A stretch of DNA of 64,000 nt, taken from the NCBI GenBank assembly GCA_964531335.1, contig CAZHEV010000013.1:1-64000 (forward strand), written 5' to 3'. This document shows positions 57,745 to 64,000 of this stretch, one piece after another. The notes under the pieces are model-generated. The model ran no database searches. It was not told where the DNA came from and saw only the letters and a program-made list of their open reading frames with translations. A program made the position numbers and the translations under genes. Numbering within the stretch: the first letter of the stretch is position 1; the number at the start of each line of letters is the position of its first letter. The stretch is from CAZHEV01 sp964531335 [NCBI: uncultured bacterium]. Lineage in GTDB: Bacteria > Eisenbacteria > RBG-16-71-46 > CAZHEV01.

Positions 57745-58965
57745 GTGAAACTAAGAAAAATCGTCTGGCAGGAGATGTTTCAGCGGAAGTCCCAGCTTGC
57801 CACAAGCCTGATCGCCGTGCTTCTCGGCATCGCCGTGGTCGTCTCCATCAAGAACATCACCTTCTATTCCGAGAAGGCCGTGGCCAGGGAGCTCGACGCC
57901 CTGGGCACCAACATTCTCGTCCTGCCCAAGTCCGCGTCGATACAGGACTACTACAGCGCGGACATGCAGGATGACGAGTTCCCCGAGGAGTACATAACGC
58001 GCCTGGCGACCTCCGACCTCCAGGGACTGGACAATCTGTCGCCGAAACTGTCCCTGCCGGTGGAGCTCAACGGCGCCGCTTTCACGCTGACGGGGATACT
58101 TCCCAAGAATGAGTTCAGCGCAAAGGCCATGTGGGCGGGCGCGGGCATCTTCTCGCGGCCGGAGGGCTGCGGTCAGATAGCCGGAATGCCGTCGGCCGCG
58201 GACCCGCCGGCCAAGGAGACCTTGGTCCGAAAGAGGGTCATCGACACCCTCGGTGACAATGAAGCCCTCGTGGGCGCCGACGTGGCGGCCCTGTTGGGGG
58301 TCGAGGAAGCCGACGAGCTGGCGATTCTGGGCAGGACATTCTCGGTAACCGCGGTCCTGCCGCAGACCGGCACCGTGGACGATTCCCGTATCTTCGCCCA
58401 CCTGCACACTGTCCAGAAGCTATCCGGAAAGGGCCCCGTGGTCAACGCCATCGAGATCGTGGGCTGCTGCAACGAGATATCCGGGGGGCTGGTGCAGAAG
58501 ATCAACAGGCTTCTTCCCGAAGCGAGAGTCGTCACGATCACCCAGGTCGTGGACACGCAGATCAAGACGAATCAGATGATGTCCCGGCTATCGATGGTCT
58601 TCCTGGCCATCATTGTTGTCGTCGGGGGAGCGAGCATAGCCAACTACATGTATGCTAACGTGTATGAAAGGCGCCGTGAGATAGGGACACTCATGGCACT
58701 GGGCGCGGGGTCCGGGATGATCTTGAAGCTTTTCCTTTTGAAGGCCCTGGCGATCGGGCTCGCCGGCGGAATCGGCGGTTATGCGCTGGGCACGCTGCTG
58801 GCGGTGACCTTGGGGCCGCAGTTCGCGCGCGTCCCCGTGCTGCCCATGCCGGTTCTTATCGCCTGGGCGCTCGGCATCTCCCTGATTTTGGCCCTCGCGG
58901 CGAGCTATCTCCCGGCCAGGCGCGCCGCGCGCCTTGACCCGTGCGAGACGCTCCAGGAGATGTGA
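57745..58965 (+). CDS. MacB/FtsX-type ABC transporter permease
   Basis: A 406-residue permease. The first transmembrane helix (residues 17-36) precedes a ~230-residue extracytoplasmic MacB_PCD domain, and three helices follow in the FtsX domain (MVFLAIIVVVGGASIANYMYANVYERRREIGTLMALGA, LKALAIGLAGGIGGYALG, LIAWALGISLILALAASYLPARRAAR). YERRREIGTLMALGA is the family's coupling-helix region. Extra Cys (RPEGCGQ, EIVGCCNEI) lie in the periplasmic domain and could bind a soft metal. GTG 57745 follows GGAGGT. The ATPase gene starts at its stop codon. Confidence 0.85.
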   Translation: MKLRKIVWQEMFQRKSQLATSLIAVLLGIAVVVSIKNITFYSEKAVARELDALGTNILVLPKSASIQDYYSADMQDDEFPEEYITRLATSDLQGLDNLSPKLSLPVELNGAAFTLTGILPKNEFSAKAMWAGAGIFSRPEGCGQIAGMPSAADPPAKETLVRKRVIDTLGDNEALVGADVAALLGVEEADELAILGRTFSVTAVLPQTGTVDDSRIFAHLHTVQKLSGKGPVVNAIEIVGCCNEISGGLVQKINRLLPEARVVTITQVVDTQIKTNQMMSRLSMVFLAIIVVVGGASIANYMYANVYERRREIGTLMALGAGSGMILKLFLLKALAIGLAGGIGGYALGTLLAVTLGPQFARVPVLPMPVLIAWALGISLILALAASYLPARRAARLDPCETLQEM

Positions 58966-58967
58966 TC

Positions 58968-59636
58968 TTGATAAAGTTGGAAGGCGTAAGCAAGAGGTAC
59001 AACCACCGCGGAAGAGCCGTCACGGCGCTTGACGAGGCGACTTTCGAGATCTCCAGAGGGGACTTCGTTTCGGTCGTCGGACCCAGCGGAAGCGGCAAGA
59101 GCACGTTTCTTCTGATACTGGGCGGCATGCTTTCCCCGTCGAAAGGGCGGGTTCTATTGGATGGGAGCTCGATTTATGACCTCGCCCAGGACGCACGCGC
59201 CAAGCTAAGGAAGACGAGAATCGGCTTCGTGTTTCAGACCTTCAATCTAGTGCCGTACCTGTCGGCGATGGAAAACGTCCAGATTCCCCTGTTCCTCGCG
59301 GGAATGGACGAGCCCGGCCAGAAGGACAGGGCCGCGGCATTGTTGGGACGAGTGGGCCTCTCGGAGAGGCTTGACCACAAGCCGTCCGAGATGAGCGTTG
59401 GCCAGCAGCAGCGCGTGGCTCTCGCAAGGGTTCTCGCCAACGACCCCGAGGTTGTGCTCGCGGACGAGCCGACGGGCAACCTCGATCCCGAGACCGGGGA
59501 GCACGTCCTCGATTTTCTCTGCGAGATCAACGCGGAGGGGAAGACGGTCGTCATGGTGACTCATGACCCGCGCGCCGCCGGGAAAGCGAGAACCGGCCTG
59601 AGATTGAGCCAAGGCGCGCTGGTGTCCTTGAGTTAG
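58968..59636 (+). CDS. LolD/MacB-type ABC transporter ATPase
   Basis: A 222-residue ATPase. Walker A VVGPSGSGKST, Q-loop FVFQTFNLVPYLSAMENV, signature MSVGQQQRVALAR (S-V-G-Q-Q, in place of the usual S-G-G-E/Q), Walker B VVLADEPTGNLD, and H-loop VMVTHDP are all present. It energises the preceding permease. TTG 58968 is placed best from GGAGA; GTG 58962, overlapping the permease stop, is the alternative. The pair belongs to the MacB/LolCDE class that moves substrates or lipoproteins from the inner membrane or periplasm outward. Confidence 0.9.
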   Translation: MIKLEGVSKRYNHRGRAVTALDEATFEISRGDFVSVVGPSGSGKSTFLLILGGMLSPSKGRVLLDGSSIYDLAQDARAKLRKTRIGFVFQTFNLVPYLSAMENVQIPLFLAGMDEPGQKDRAAALLGRVGLSERLDHKPSEMSVGQQQRVALARVLANDPEVVLADEPTGNLDPETGEHVLDFLCEINAEGKTVVMVTHDPRAAGKARTGLRLSQGALVSLS

Positions 59637-59657
59637 CGGGTATGTCGCGGAGCGGAT

Positions 59658-60857
59658 ATGTCAGGGCGCAAGAAGAAGGCCGGGTCACAAGCGGGACGTG
59701 AGAGGACGAGCCCTCAGAGGGAGAAGGTGAAGCGCCGCCGAATGACGAAGTTGGCCTTTACACTCTCGACCGTCATCGTCGTAGCGGCGGCGGCATGGAT
59801 CGCGTTGGGCTCCCGCGGCGAGAAGTCATGGAGCCCGTCCTCGGCCTCGGAGCTGTTGCAGTCGGCGGCCACGGCGCCGGATGATGCGGAAACAGGCGCT
59901 CGGGCCGGCGGAGCCCCGAAGATTGTCTTCTCGGAGACATCGTACGATTTCGGCACCTTAACCCAGGGGGCTGACGTATCGCACGCTTTCGTCGTGCGCA
60001 ACGCCGGAGACGCGCCGTTGAAGCTGCTTGACGTGGGGGGATCGTGAGGATGCACGGTTGCCGTCCTCACGGAGACGGACATTCCCCCGGGCGGGGAAGG
60101 AGCAATCGAGGTCACGTTCAAAACAGGCAACAGGAAGGGAAAGCAGAAAAAGAACATCAAGATAGTGTGCAATGATCCTGCGAGCCCCAAGAACGTGCTG
60201 GTTGTCACGGCATTCATCCAGGTTGAGTTCGATTTCGCGTCCGGCAGCCTCTATTTCGGCAGCGTGCCGAGAAACGAGACGGTGACCAAGAGCGCTTTCA
60301 TACAGATCCTGGATCCTGACAGGACGGAAATCACGGACATAACCACGTCATCCCCCTACGTTGAAGCGAAACGCCTGAAGGATCCCCCGGCGGGACACGA
60401 GGGCGAAGTTGAAATCCGGGTGACCATGTCACCGGGACTGCCCCCGGGCAGAGTCAATGAGACGGTCACCGTTCGGTCGAACTTGAGCTCCAAGCCCGAG
60501 GCCAGGTTGCGTGTGAGCGGGGTAATACTCGGAGACGTCGAGGTTGCTCCGGACGCGCTTAGATTCTTTTACAGCGAGTCCGAGGGGGCGGAGAATCAAC
60601 TACCCCCTCAGAAGCTCGAGGTTGTCAATAGGTCAACCGAGGCGCCACTGAGAATCTTGGAAGTCAAAGATCCTCAAGACAGGCTGGAACTGGAGCTTGA
60701 GGCGATCGAAGACGGTCGGAGATACGAGGTAACGGCGACATTGAAGAAAGAGGCCCTCGGCGCTCAGGGTGTCGCTACGGGCTTTATTCTCATTACTACC
60801 GATAATCCCGAACAGCGGGAAATCACCGTTCGATATAGTATCATTAGACGGAAATAG
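59658..60857 (+). CDS. DUF1573 protein, probable selenoprotein (UGA = Sec130)
   Basis: A 399-residue protein read through TGA at 60045-60047. Residues 1-30 are a basic leader, 30-47 a membrane anchor or signal (FTLSTVIVVAAAAWIAL). The first DUF1573 domain starts IVFSETSYDFGTLTQGADVSHAFVVRNAGDAPLKLLDVGGS, then UGA, then GCTVAVLTETDIPPGGEG. In this family the site is S-C-G-C-T, so UGA replaces the first Cys exactly. The frame continues ~270 residues with a second similar domain (SLYFGSVPRNETVTKSAF) and a C-terminal Ig-like region to TAG. DUF1573 is an Ash-like beta sandwich of unknown function. It follows the ABC exporter by 21 bp. Confidence 0.85.
60045..60078 (+). promoter_or_regulatory. possible SECIS hairpin after the DUF1573 UGA
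   Basis: Thirteen nt after TGA, CCGTCCTC (60061-60068) pairs with GAGACGG (60072-60078) with one bulged C and an ACG loop. A smaller alternative (ACGG/CCGT with a TTG loop, 60054-60064) also exists. It lacks the loop G-U seen in the peroxiredoxin element, so support is moderate. Confidence 0.4.
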
Positions 60858-61226
60858 TGGGCGCGTGTCGTCATGACTTGGCTTGGAAACTCGAGCACGG
60901 CATGGCGATGTCGCAACTTCGCGGCCTCCGGGGCGGAGGTTGCAACACATAGAGGGTAGTGTTCTGAGTTGGGAGTTTCTGCAATGTCCTTGTGCTGGTT
61001 GCCGCGCGGGTCCTGTCGCCGATTATCCCCCACCGTCCTCGCGAAGCCTGCGGGCGGTGGGGGGCCCCCTATCGGCGCCACCCGCGCGAAAAATGTACAA
61101 GAACTTCCAACTCAGCATACTGGAAGCGACAAACACCCACAACTCGGCGGCTCCGGGTCGAAGGTTGTAGGGGGAGTACCGTTGGACGCCGAGTGAGCAA
61201 TCAAGAGACGGAAGGATGTCACAAGG
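60858..61226. other. intergenic region with a ~150-bp imperfect inverted repeat
   Basis: 369 bp between the DUF1573 gene and arsC. Most of it is the imperfect inverted repeat at 60964-61115. No supported gene and no clear promoter were found, although arsC would need one if the inverted repeat terminates transcription. Confidence 0.5.
60964..61115. repeat. MITE-like imperfect inverted repeat
   Basis: The ends match as CTGAGTTGG (60964-60972) and CCAACTCAG (61107-61115). Inner matches (CGCGCGGGT/ACCCGCGCG and CCCCACCG/CGGTGGGG) extend the symmetry with gaps to the centre near 61045. It could fold into one long stem. Function unknown: a non-autonomous mobile element remnant or a structured transcript. 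Confidence 0.55.
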
Positions 61227-61667
61227 ATGCCACTGAGAATACTGTTTCTGTGCACCGGGAATTCGTGCCGCAGCCAGATGGCCGAAGGTTGGACGCGACA
61301 TCTCAAAGGCGACGTGGTGGAGCCGTACTCGGCCGGGATAGAACCTCGCGGAATCGATCCCCGCGCCGTGACGGTAATGGCGGAGGTCGGCGTGGATATT
61401 TCGAGGCAGAGCTCCAAGCACGTTGACGAATTCAAAGGCACAGCCTTCGATTTCGTCGTGACCGTCTGCGACCATGCGAGCGAACACTGCCCGATCTTTC
61501 CTGGCGATACCCAAGTGGTGCACGTGGGTTTCGAGGATCCTCCCAAGCTGGCGGAAAACGCCGAGACCGAAGAGGAGGCGCTCGGCCACTACAGGCGCGT
61601 CAGAGACGAGATACGGGCATTTGTGCAGACGCTGCCGGCTGCCTTGGAAGGAGACGGGAGACAATGA
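61227..61667 (+). CDS. arsC: thioredoxin-coupled arsenate reductase ArsC (LMW-PTPase type)
   Basis: A 146-residue enzyme that reduces cytoplasmic As(V) to As(III). The phosphatase loop is C9-T-G-N-S-C14-R-S, and the resolving Cys pair is in VTVCDHASEHCPIFPG. Asp of VHVGFEDPPK is the general acid. FVVTVCD and the three-Cys relay define the Staphylococcus/Bacillus type, recycled by thioredoxin. ATG 61227 follows ACAAGG. arsM overlaps its stop by four bases. Confidence 0.93.
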   Translation: MPLRILFLCTGNSCRSQMAEGWTRHLKGDVVEPYSAGIEPRGIDPRAVTVMAEVGVDISRQSSKHVDEFKGTAFDFVVTVCDHASEHCPIFPGDTQVVHVGFEDPPKLAENAETEEEALGHYRRVRDEIRAFVQTLPAALEGDGRQ

Positions 61668-62569
61668 AAGACACCGATATAGACCGCGGGAGTGACGGGA
61701 GCAGGGACGCCGATATAGACCGCGGGAGTGACGGGAGTGAGCGGAAGGACGCGCGCGGCATCGTGCGCGAAGAATACGGCAAGATCGCCCGGCAGGGCGG
61801 CTCCTGCTGCGGGCCGTCACCTTGCTGTGGAGGCGCTTCCGCTGATTCGGTCGCCGCGAAAGTGGGCTACAGCCAAGAAGAGCTCGCCGGGCTGCCGCAT
61901 GGAGCTAACATGGGGCTCTCCTGCGGGAACCCGGTCGCGATCGCGTCGCTGCGGCCGGGGGAAGTCGTGCTCGACCTGGGCGCGGGGGGCGGCTTCGACG
62001 TGTTCCTTGCAGCCCGCAAGGTGGGCCCTTCGGGACGCGCCATCGGCGTGGACATGACGCCGGACATGGTGGACAAGGCCCGCCGCAACGCGGAGTCCTT
62101 CAGAAGTGCGACGGGGCTCGACAACGTCGAGTTCCGTCTGGGCGAAATAGAGCACCTGCCCGTGGCGGACGCGTGCATAGACGTGGTAATCTCCAACTGC
62201 GTCATCAACCTCTCGCCGGACAAGCCTCAGGTGTGGGCGGAGATCGCGCGCGTCCTCAAGCCCGGTGGACGGGTATCCGTCTCCGACCTGGCGCTCCTGC
62301 GGCCGCTGCCGGACGCGGTGCGTGAGTCGGCGCAGGCCTTGGTCGGCTGCATGGCGGGGGCCGTGCCGGTGGATGAGACGCGCGAGATGACGCGGGAGGC
62401 CGGACTTACAGAGGCCGTCTTTGAAACCAATTCCGACTACGTGGATCAGATGGCCGAGTGGTCCGACGCAACCTACCGCGAGATCGCCGCGGGGCTGCCG
62501 CCGGGGGCCCGGCCGAGCGACTTCGTGACCAGCATGAACGTCACGGCGTCCAAGCCCGTTACGGAATAG
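61664..62569 (+). CDS. arsM: arsenite S-adenosylmethionine methyltransferase ArsM
   Basis: A 301-residue enzyme that methylates As(III). An N-terminal [12 protein letters not shown] supplies a Cys-rich start, MGLSCGNP is the first conserved arsenic-binding Cys, [12 protein letters not shown] the second, and LVGCMAGAV the third. The SAM motif is [21 protein letters not shown]. Residues 3-27 are two copies of the 12-residue [11 protein letters not shown] repeat (36-bp DNA period), not usual in ArsM. ATG overlaps the arsC stop (ATGA), implying coupled translation; acr3 follows by ten bases. Confidence 0.93.
   Translation: MKDTDIDRGSDGSRDADIDRGSDGSERKDARGIVREEYGKIARQGGSCCGPSPCCGGASADSVAAKVGYSQEELAGLPHGANMGLSCGNPVAIASLRPGEVVLDLGAGGGFDVFLAARKVGPSGRAIGVDMTPDMVDKARRNAESFRSATGLDNVEFRLGEIEHLPVADACIDVVISNCVINLSPDKPQVWAEIARVLKPGGRVSVSDLALLRPLPDAVRESAQALVGCMAGAVPVDETREMTREAGLTEAVFETNSDYVDQMAEWSDATYREIAAGLPPGARPSDFVTSMNVTASKPVTE
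61674..61738 (+). repeat. 36-bp tandem repeat in the arsM 5' end
   Basis: CCGATATAGACCGCGGGAGT with its continuation starts at 61674 and again at 61710, almost identical over 29 bp. It encodes the duplicated acidic dodecapeptide at the ArsM N-terminus. Confidence 0.9.
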
Positions 62570-62579
62570 GAGTGCGACG

Positions 62580-63770
62580 ATGGCGACTGAAGCGTGCATC
62601 AAGAAGGAGGCCAAGGGCCTCAGCGCGTTTGAGAGATACCTGACGGCCTGGGTGGCGCTCTGCATCGTGGCGGGGATCGCGCTCGGCAAGGTAGCGCCGG
62701 GCGTGGCTACTTTTCTGGACGGGTTGGCGATCTACGTCGACGAGGCCCCGGTCGTCTCCATTCCCATCGCCGTCTGCCTGTTCTTCATGATGTACCCCAT
62801 CATGGTGAAGATCGACTTCGCGGAGGTCCTAAAGGCCGGCAAGAACGCGAAGCCCGTGGGCCTTACGCTCTTCGTAAACTGGGCGATCAAGCCCTTCACC
62901 ATGTACGCCATCTCGGTCTTGTTCCTCGGCGTGCTGTTCCGGGGGCTGATAGGTGCGGACGCCGTGGATCTGGTAAAAATGCCGCTCGGCCTCGACCTGC
63001 CCGTGGGGGCGGAGCACGGGGTGGGCAAGGTCGTGATCGCAGACGGGGTCAGGATGCTCGAGGTGCCGCTGTGGCGCAGCTACCTCGCCGGCTGCATCCT
63101 GCTCGGCATCGCGCCCTGCACGGCGATGGTGCTCGTCTGGGGGTTCCTGGCCAAGGGGAACGACGGCCATACCCTCGTCATGGTGGCGATCAACTCGCTG
63201 ACAATGCTGTTTCTCTACGGCCCGCTTGGAGGTTTTCTGCTCGGCGTCGGAAGGCTGCCCGTGCCGTGGCAGGCGCTCCTTCTTTCCATCGGCGTCTATG
63301 TCGCGCTGCCGCTCGTGGCCGGATATGCGTCCAGGAGACTCATCGTTCGCGCCAGGGGAGAGGAGTGGTTCAAGGAGAGATTCCTGCACGTGATGACGCC
63401 GGTCACCATCACGGCGCTCCTTGTGACCCTGGTCTTGCTCTTCTCCTTCAAGGGCGAGACGATCATGTCCAACCCTTTGACGATCCTGTGGATCGCCATC
63501 CCGCTTTTCATCCAGACCAACCTGATATTCTGGATCACCTACGGACTGGCCAGGGGGCTGCGTCTTGAGTACCGTGACGCCGCGCCTTCGGCGATGATCG
63601 GAGCCTCGAATCACTTCGAGGTCGCCATCGCGACGGCGACCATGCTCTTCGGGCTTTCCTCGGGGGCGGCGCTTGCAACCGTGGTCGGGGTGCTCATCGA
63701 GGTGCCCGTGATGCTGATGCTGGTCCGGATCTGCCTTCGCACCAGCGGATGGTTCCGTGCGCCCTCGTGA
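62580..63770 (+). CDS. acr3: ACR3-family arsenite efflux transporter
   Basis: A 396-residue polytopic carrier with ten predicted helices that exports As(III), driven by the proton-motive force. Diagnostic segments are [53 protein letters not shown] with the essential Cys, ALVAINSL-like [15 protein letters not shown], and [19 protein letters not shown]. Length and topology are normal. It closes the arsC-arsM-acr3 operon. Its 3' end overlaps the antisense reading frame of a broken TauE/SafE gene. Confidence 0.95.
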   Translation: MATEACIKKEAKGLSAFERYLTAWVALCIVAGIALGKVAPGVATFLDGLAIYVDEAPVVSIPIAVCLFFMMYPIMVKIDFAEVLKAGKNAKPVGLTLFVNWAIKPFTMYAISVLFLGVLFRGLIGADAVDLVKMPLGLDLPVGAEHGVGKVVIADGVRMLEVPLWRSYLAGCILLGIAPCTAMVLVWGFLAKGNDGHTLVMVAINSLTMLFLYGPLGGFLLGVGRLPVPWQALLLSIGVYVALPLVAGYASRRLIVRARGEEWFKERFLHVMTPVTITALLVTLVLLFSFKGETIMSNPLTILWIAIPLFIQTNLIFWITYGLARGLRLEYRDAAPSAMIGASNHFEVAIATATMLFGLSSGAALATVVGVLIEVPVMLMLVRICLRTSGWFRAPS

Positions 63771-64000
63771 CCCGTACCCGGGCTAATCGCGGCAGCGCGC
63801 CCTGGTGGCCGGAAAGACCGCCGAAGAAGCCCGAGAGTGATCCGCCGAGAAAGAGATATCTGCGGTCGAATTTGAGATCCCGCACTCGGGGCAGCAGCTC
63901 GAACAGTGAGAACGCAAGCATGAGTGCTCCCATGACCAGCTTGATAGGGGTGATGACGGCCGTTCGATCCCCCAGCTCATACCTTGCGATTTCTCCGCGA
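63694..64000 (-). pseudogene. 3'-truncated TauE/SafE-family permease, cut by window end
   Basis: The frame is open from the window edge: ARYELGDRTAVITPIKLVMG, then MLAFSLFELLP, FDRRYLFLGG and SLSGFFGGLSGHQGAL. This is a characteristic TauE/SafE (sulfite exporter-like) passage. Immediately after HQGAL (near 63790) the homology stops and the frame runs into antisense acr3 sequence until 63694. The family normally continues about 80-100 residues (RSAFL...), so the 3' part appears lost where the arsenic operon begins. Confidence 0.65.

Noticed and set aside
11854-60047. General reassignment of UGA to an amino acid
   Set aside because: UGA is the normal stop of many complete genes in the window, and the two internal UGAs are both at conserved redox Cys positions.
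60045-60047. Two separate genes (short anchored protein plus separate C-terminal protein) at the DUF1573 locus
   Set aside because: The downstream part has no start codon with an RBS near the break, and the DUF1573 domain is continuous across the UGA in one frame.

Overview
The window is high-GC DNA with dense gene packing, Shine-Dalgarno sequences and TTGACA/TATAAT-type promoters. It encodes outer-membrane barrels, a porin, lipoproteins, and large secreted proteins that end in PNPFN/FlgD-like C-terminal domains with cohesin- and dockerin-like modules. That combination points to a diderm bacterium of the FCB group or a neighbouring candidate phylum (Eisenbacteria/Krumholzibacteria/Latescibacteria-like). 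This placement is inference; no rRNA or tRNA gene was recognised.

Layout. 0.2-11.4 kb: a sugar-nucleotide reductase, a barrel protein, a ~9-domain Ig-like lipoprotein, a secreted protein, two TPR proteins, mnmA and a serine hydrolase. 11.5-14 kb: an exported peroxiredoxin with an in-frame UGA at the peroxidatic Cys, then an AAA ATPase flanked by 75-bp direct repeats that are stubs of a Ser/Thr kinase gene. 14-18 kb: phosphosulfolactate-synthase-like, MmgE/PrpD and aldo/keto reductase genes. 18-25.4 kb: eleven leftward genes (three NifX-type proteins, two ferredoxin-MinD ATPases, DUF1847, DUF5320, a Gly-rich zinc-ribbon protein, a ferritin-like protein, a flavodoxin-reductase-like enzyme, a radical SAM protein) behind two operator-like dyads; this resembles an Orange-protein type metal-cluster operon. 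25.8-31 kb: tryptophanase family, ilvE and a transglutaminase-like protein. 31-35.7 kb: a dismembered LigD (polymerase, OB-fold stub, phosphoesterase), DUF72 and a GHKL ATPase. 36-44.3 kb: TadE/TadG-like proteins and three secreted cohesin/beta-helix proteins.

44.7-63.8 kb is a ~19-kb arsenic/thiol-redox island. It holds arsR with a wrecked permease, an ArsF/thioredoxin/ArsG module, a Cys-rich DGC protein, a YeeE/YedE transporter and a porin. Next comes a leftward rrf2-arrA-arrB-torD-like operon for respiratory arsenate reduction. A second arsR with a clear promoter and operator precedes a thioredoxin-like protein, a MacB-like ABC exporter and a DUF1573 protein with in-frame UGA. The island ends with arsC-arsM-acr3 and abuts a truncated TauE/SafE gene. 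Together these genes could respire arsenate outside the cytoplasm, reduce arsenate inside it, methylate arsenite and export it.

The most important observation is two genes, ~48 kb apart, each interrupted by UGA exactly at a conserved redox cysteine (Prx position 99; DUF1573 S-C-G-C position 130) and continuing in the same frame. UGA is an ordinary stop elsewhere here, so both are probable selenoproteins.
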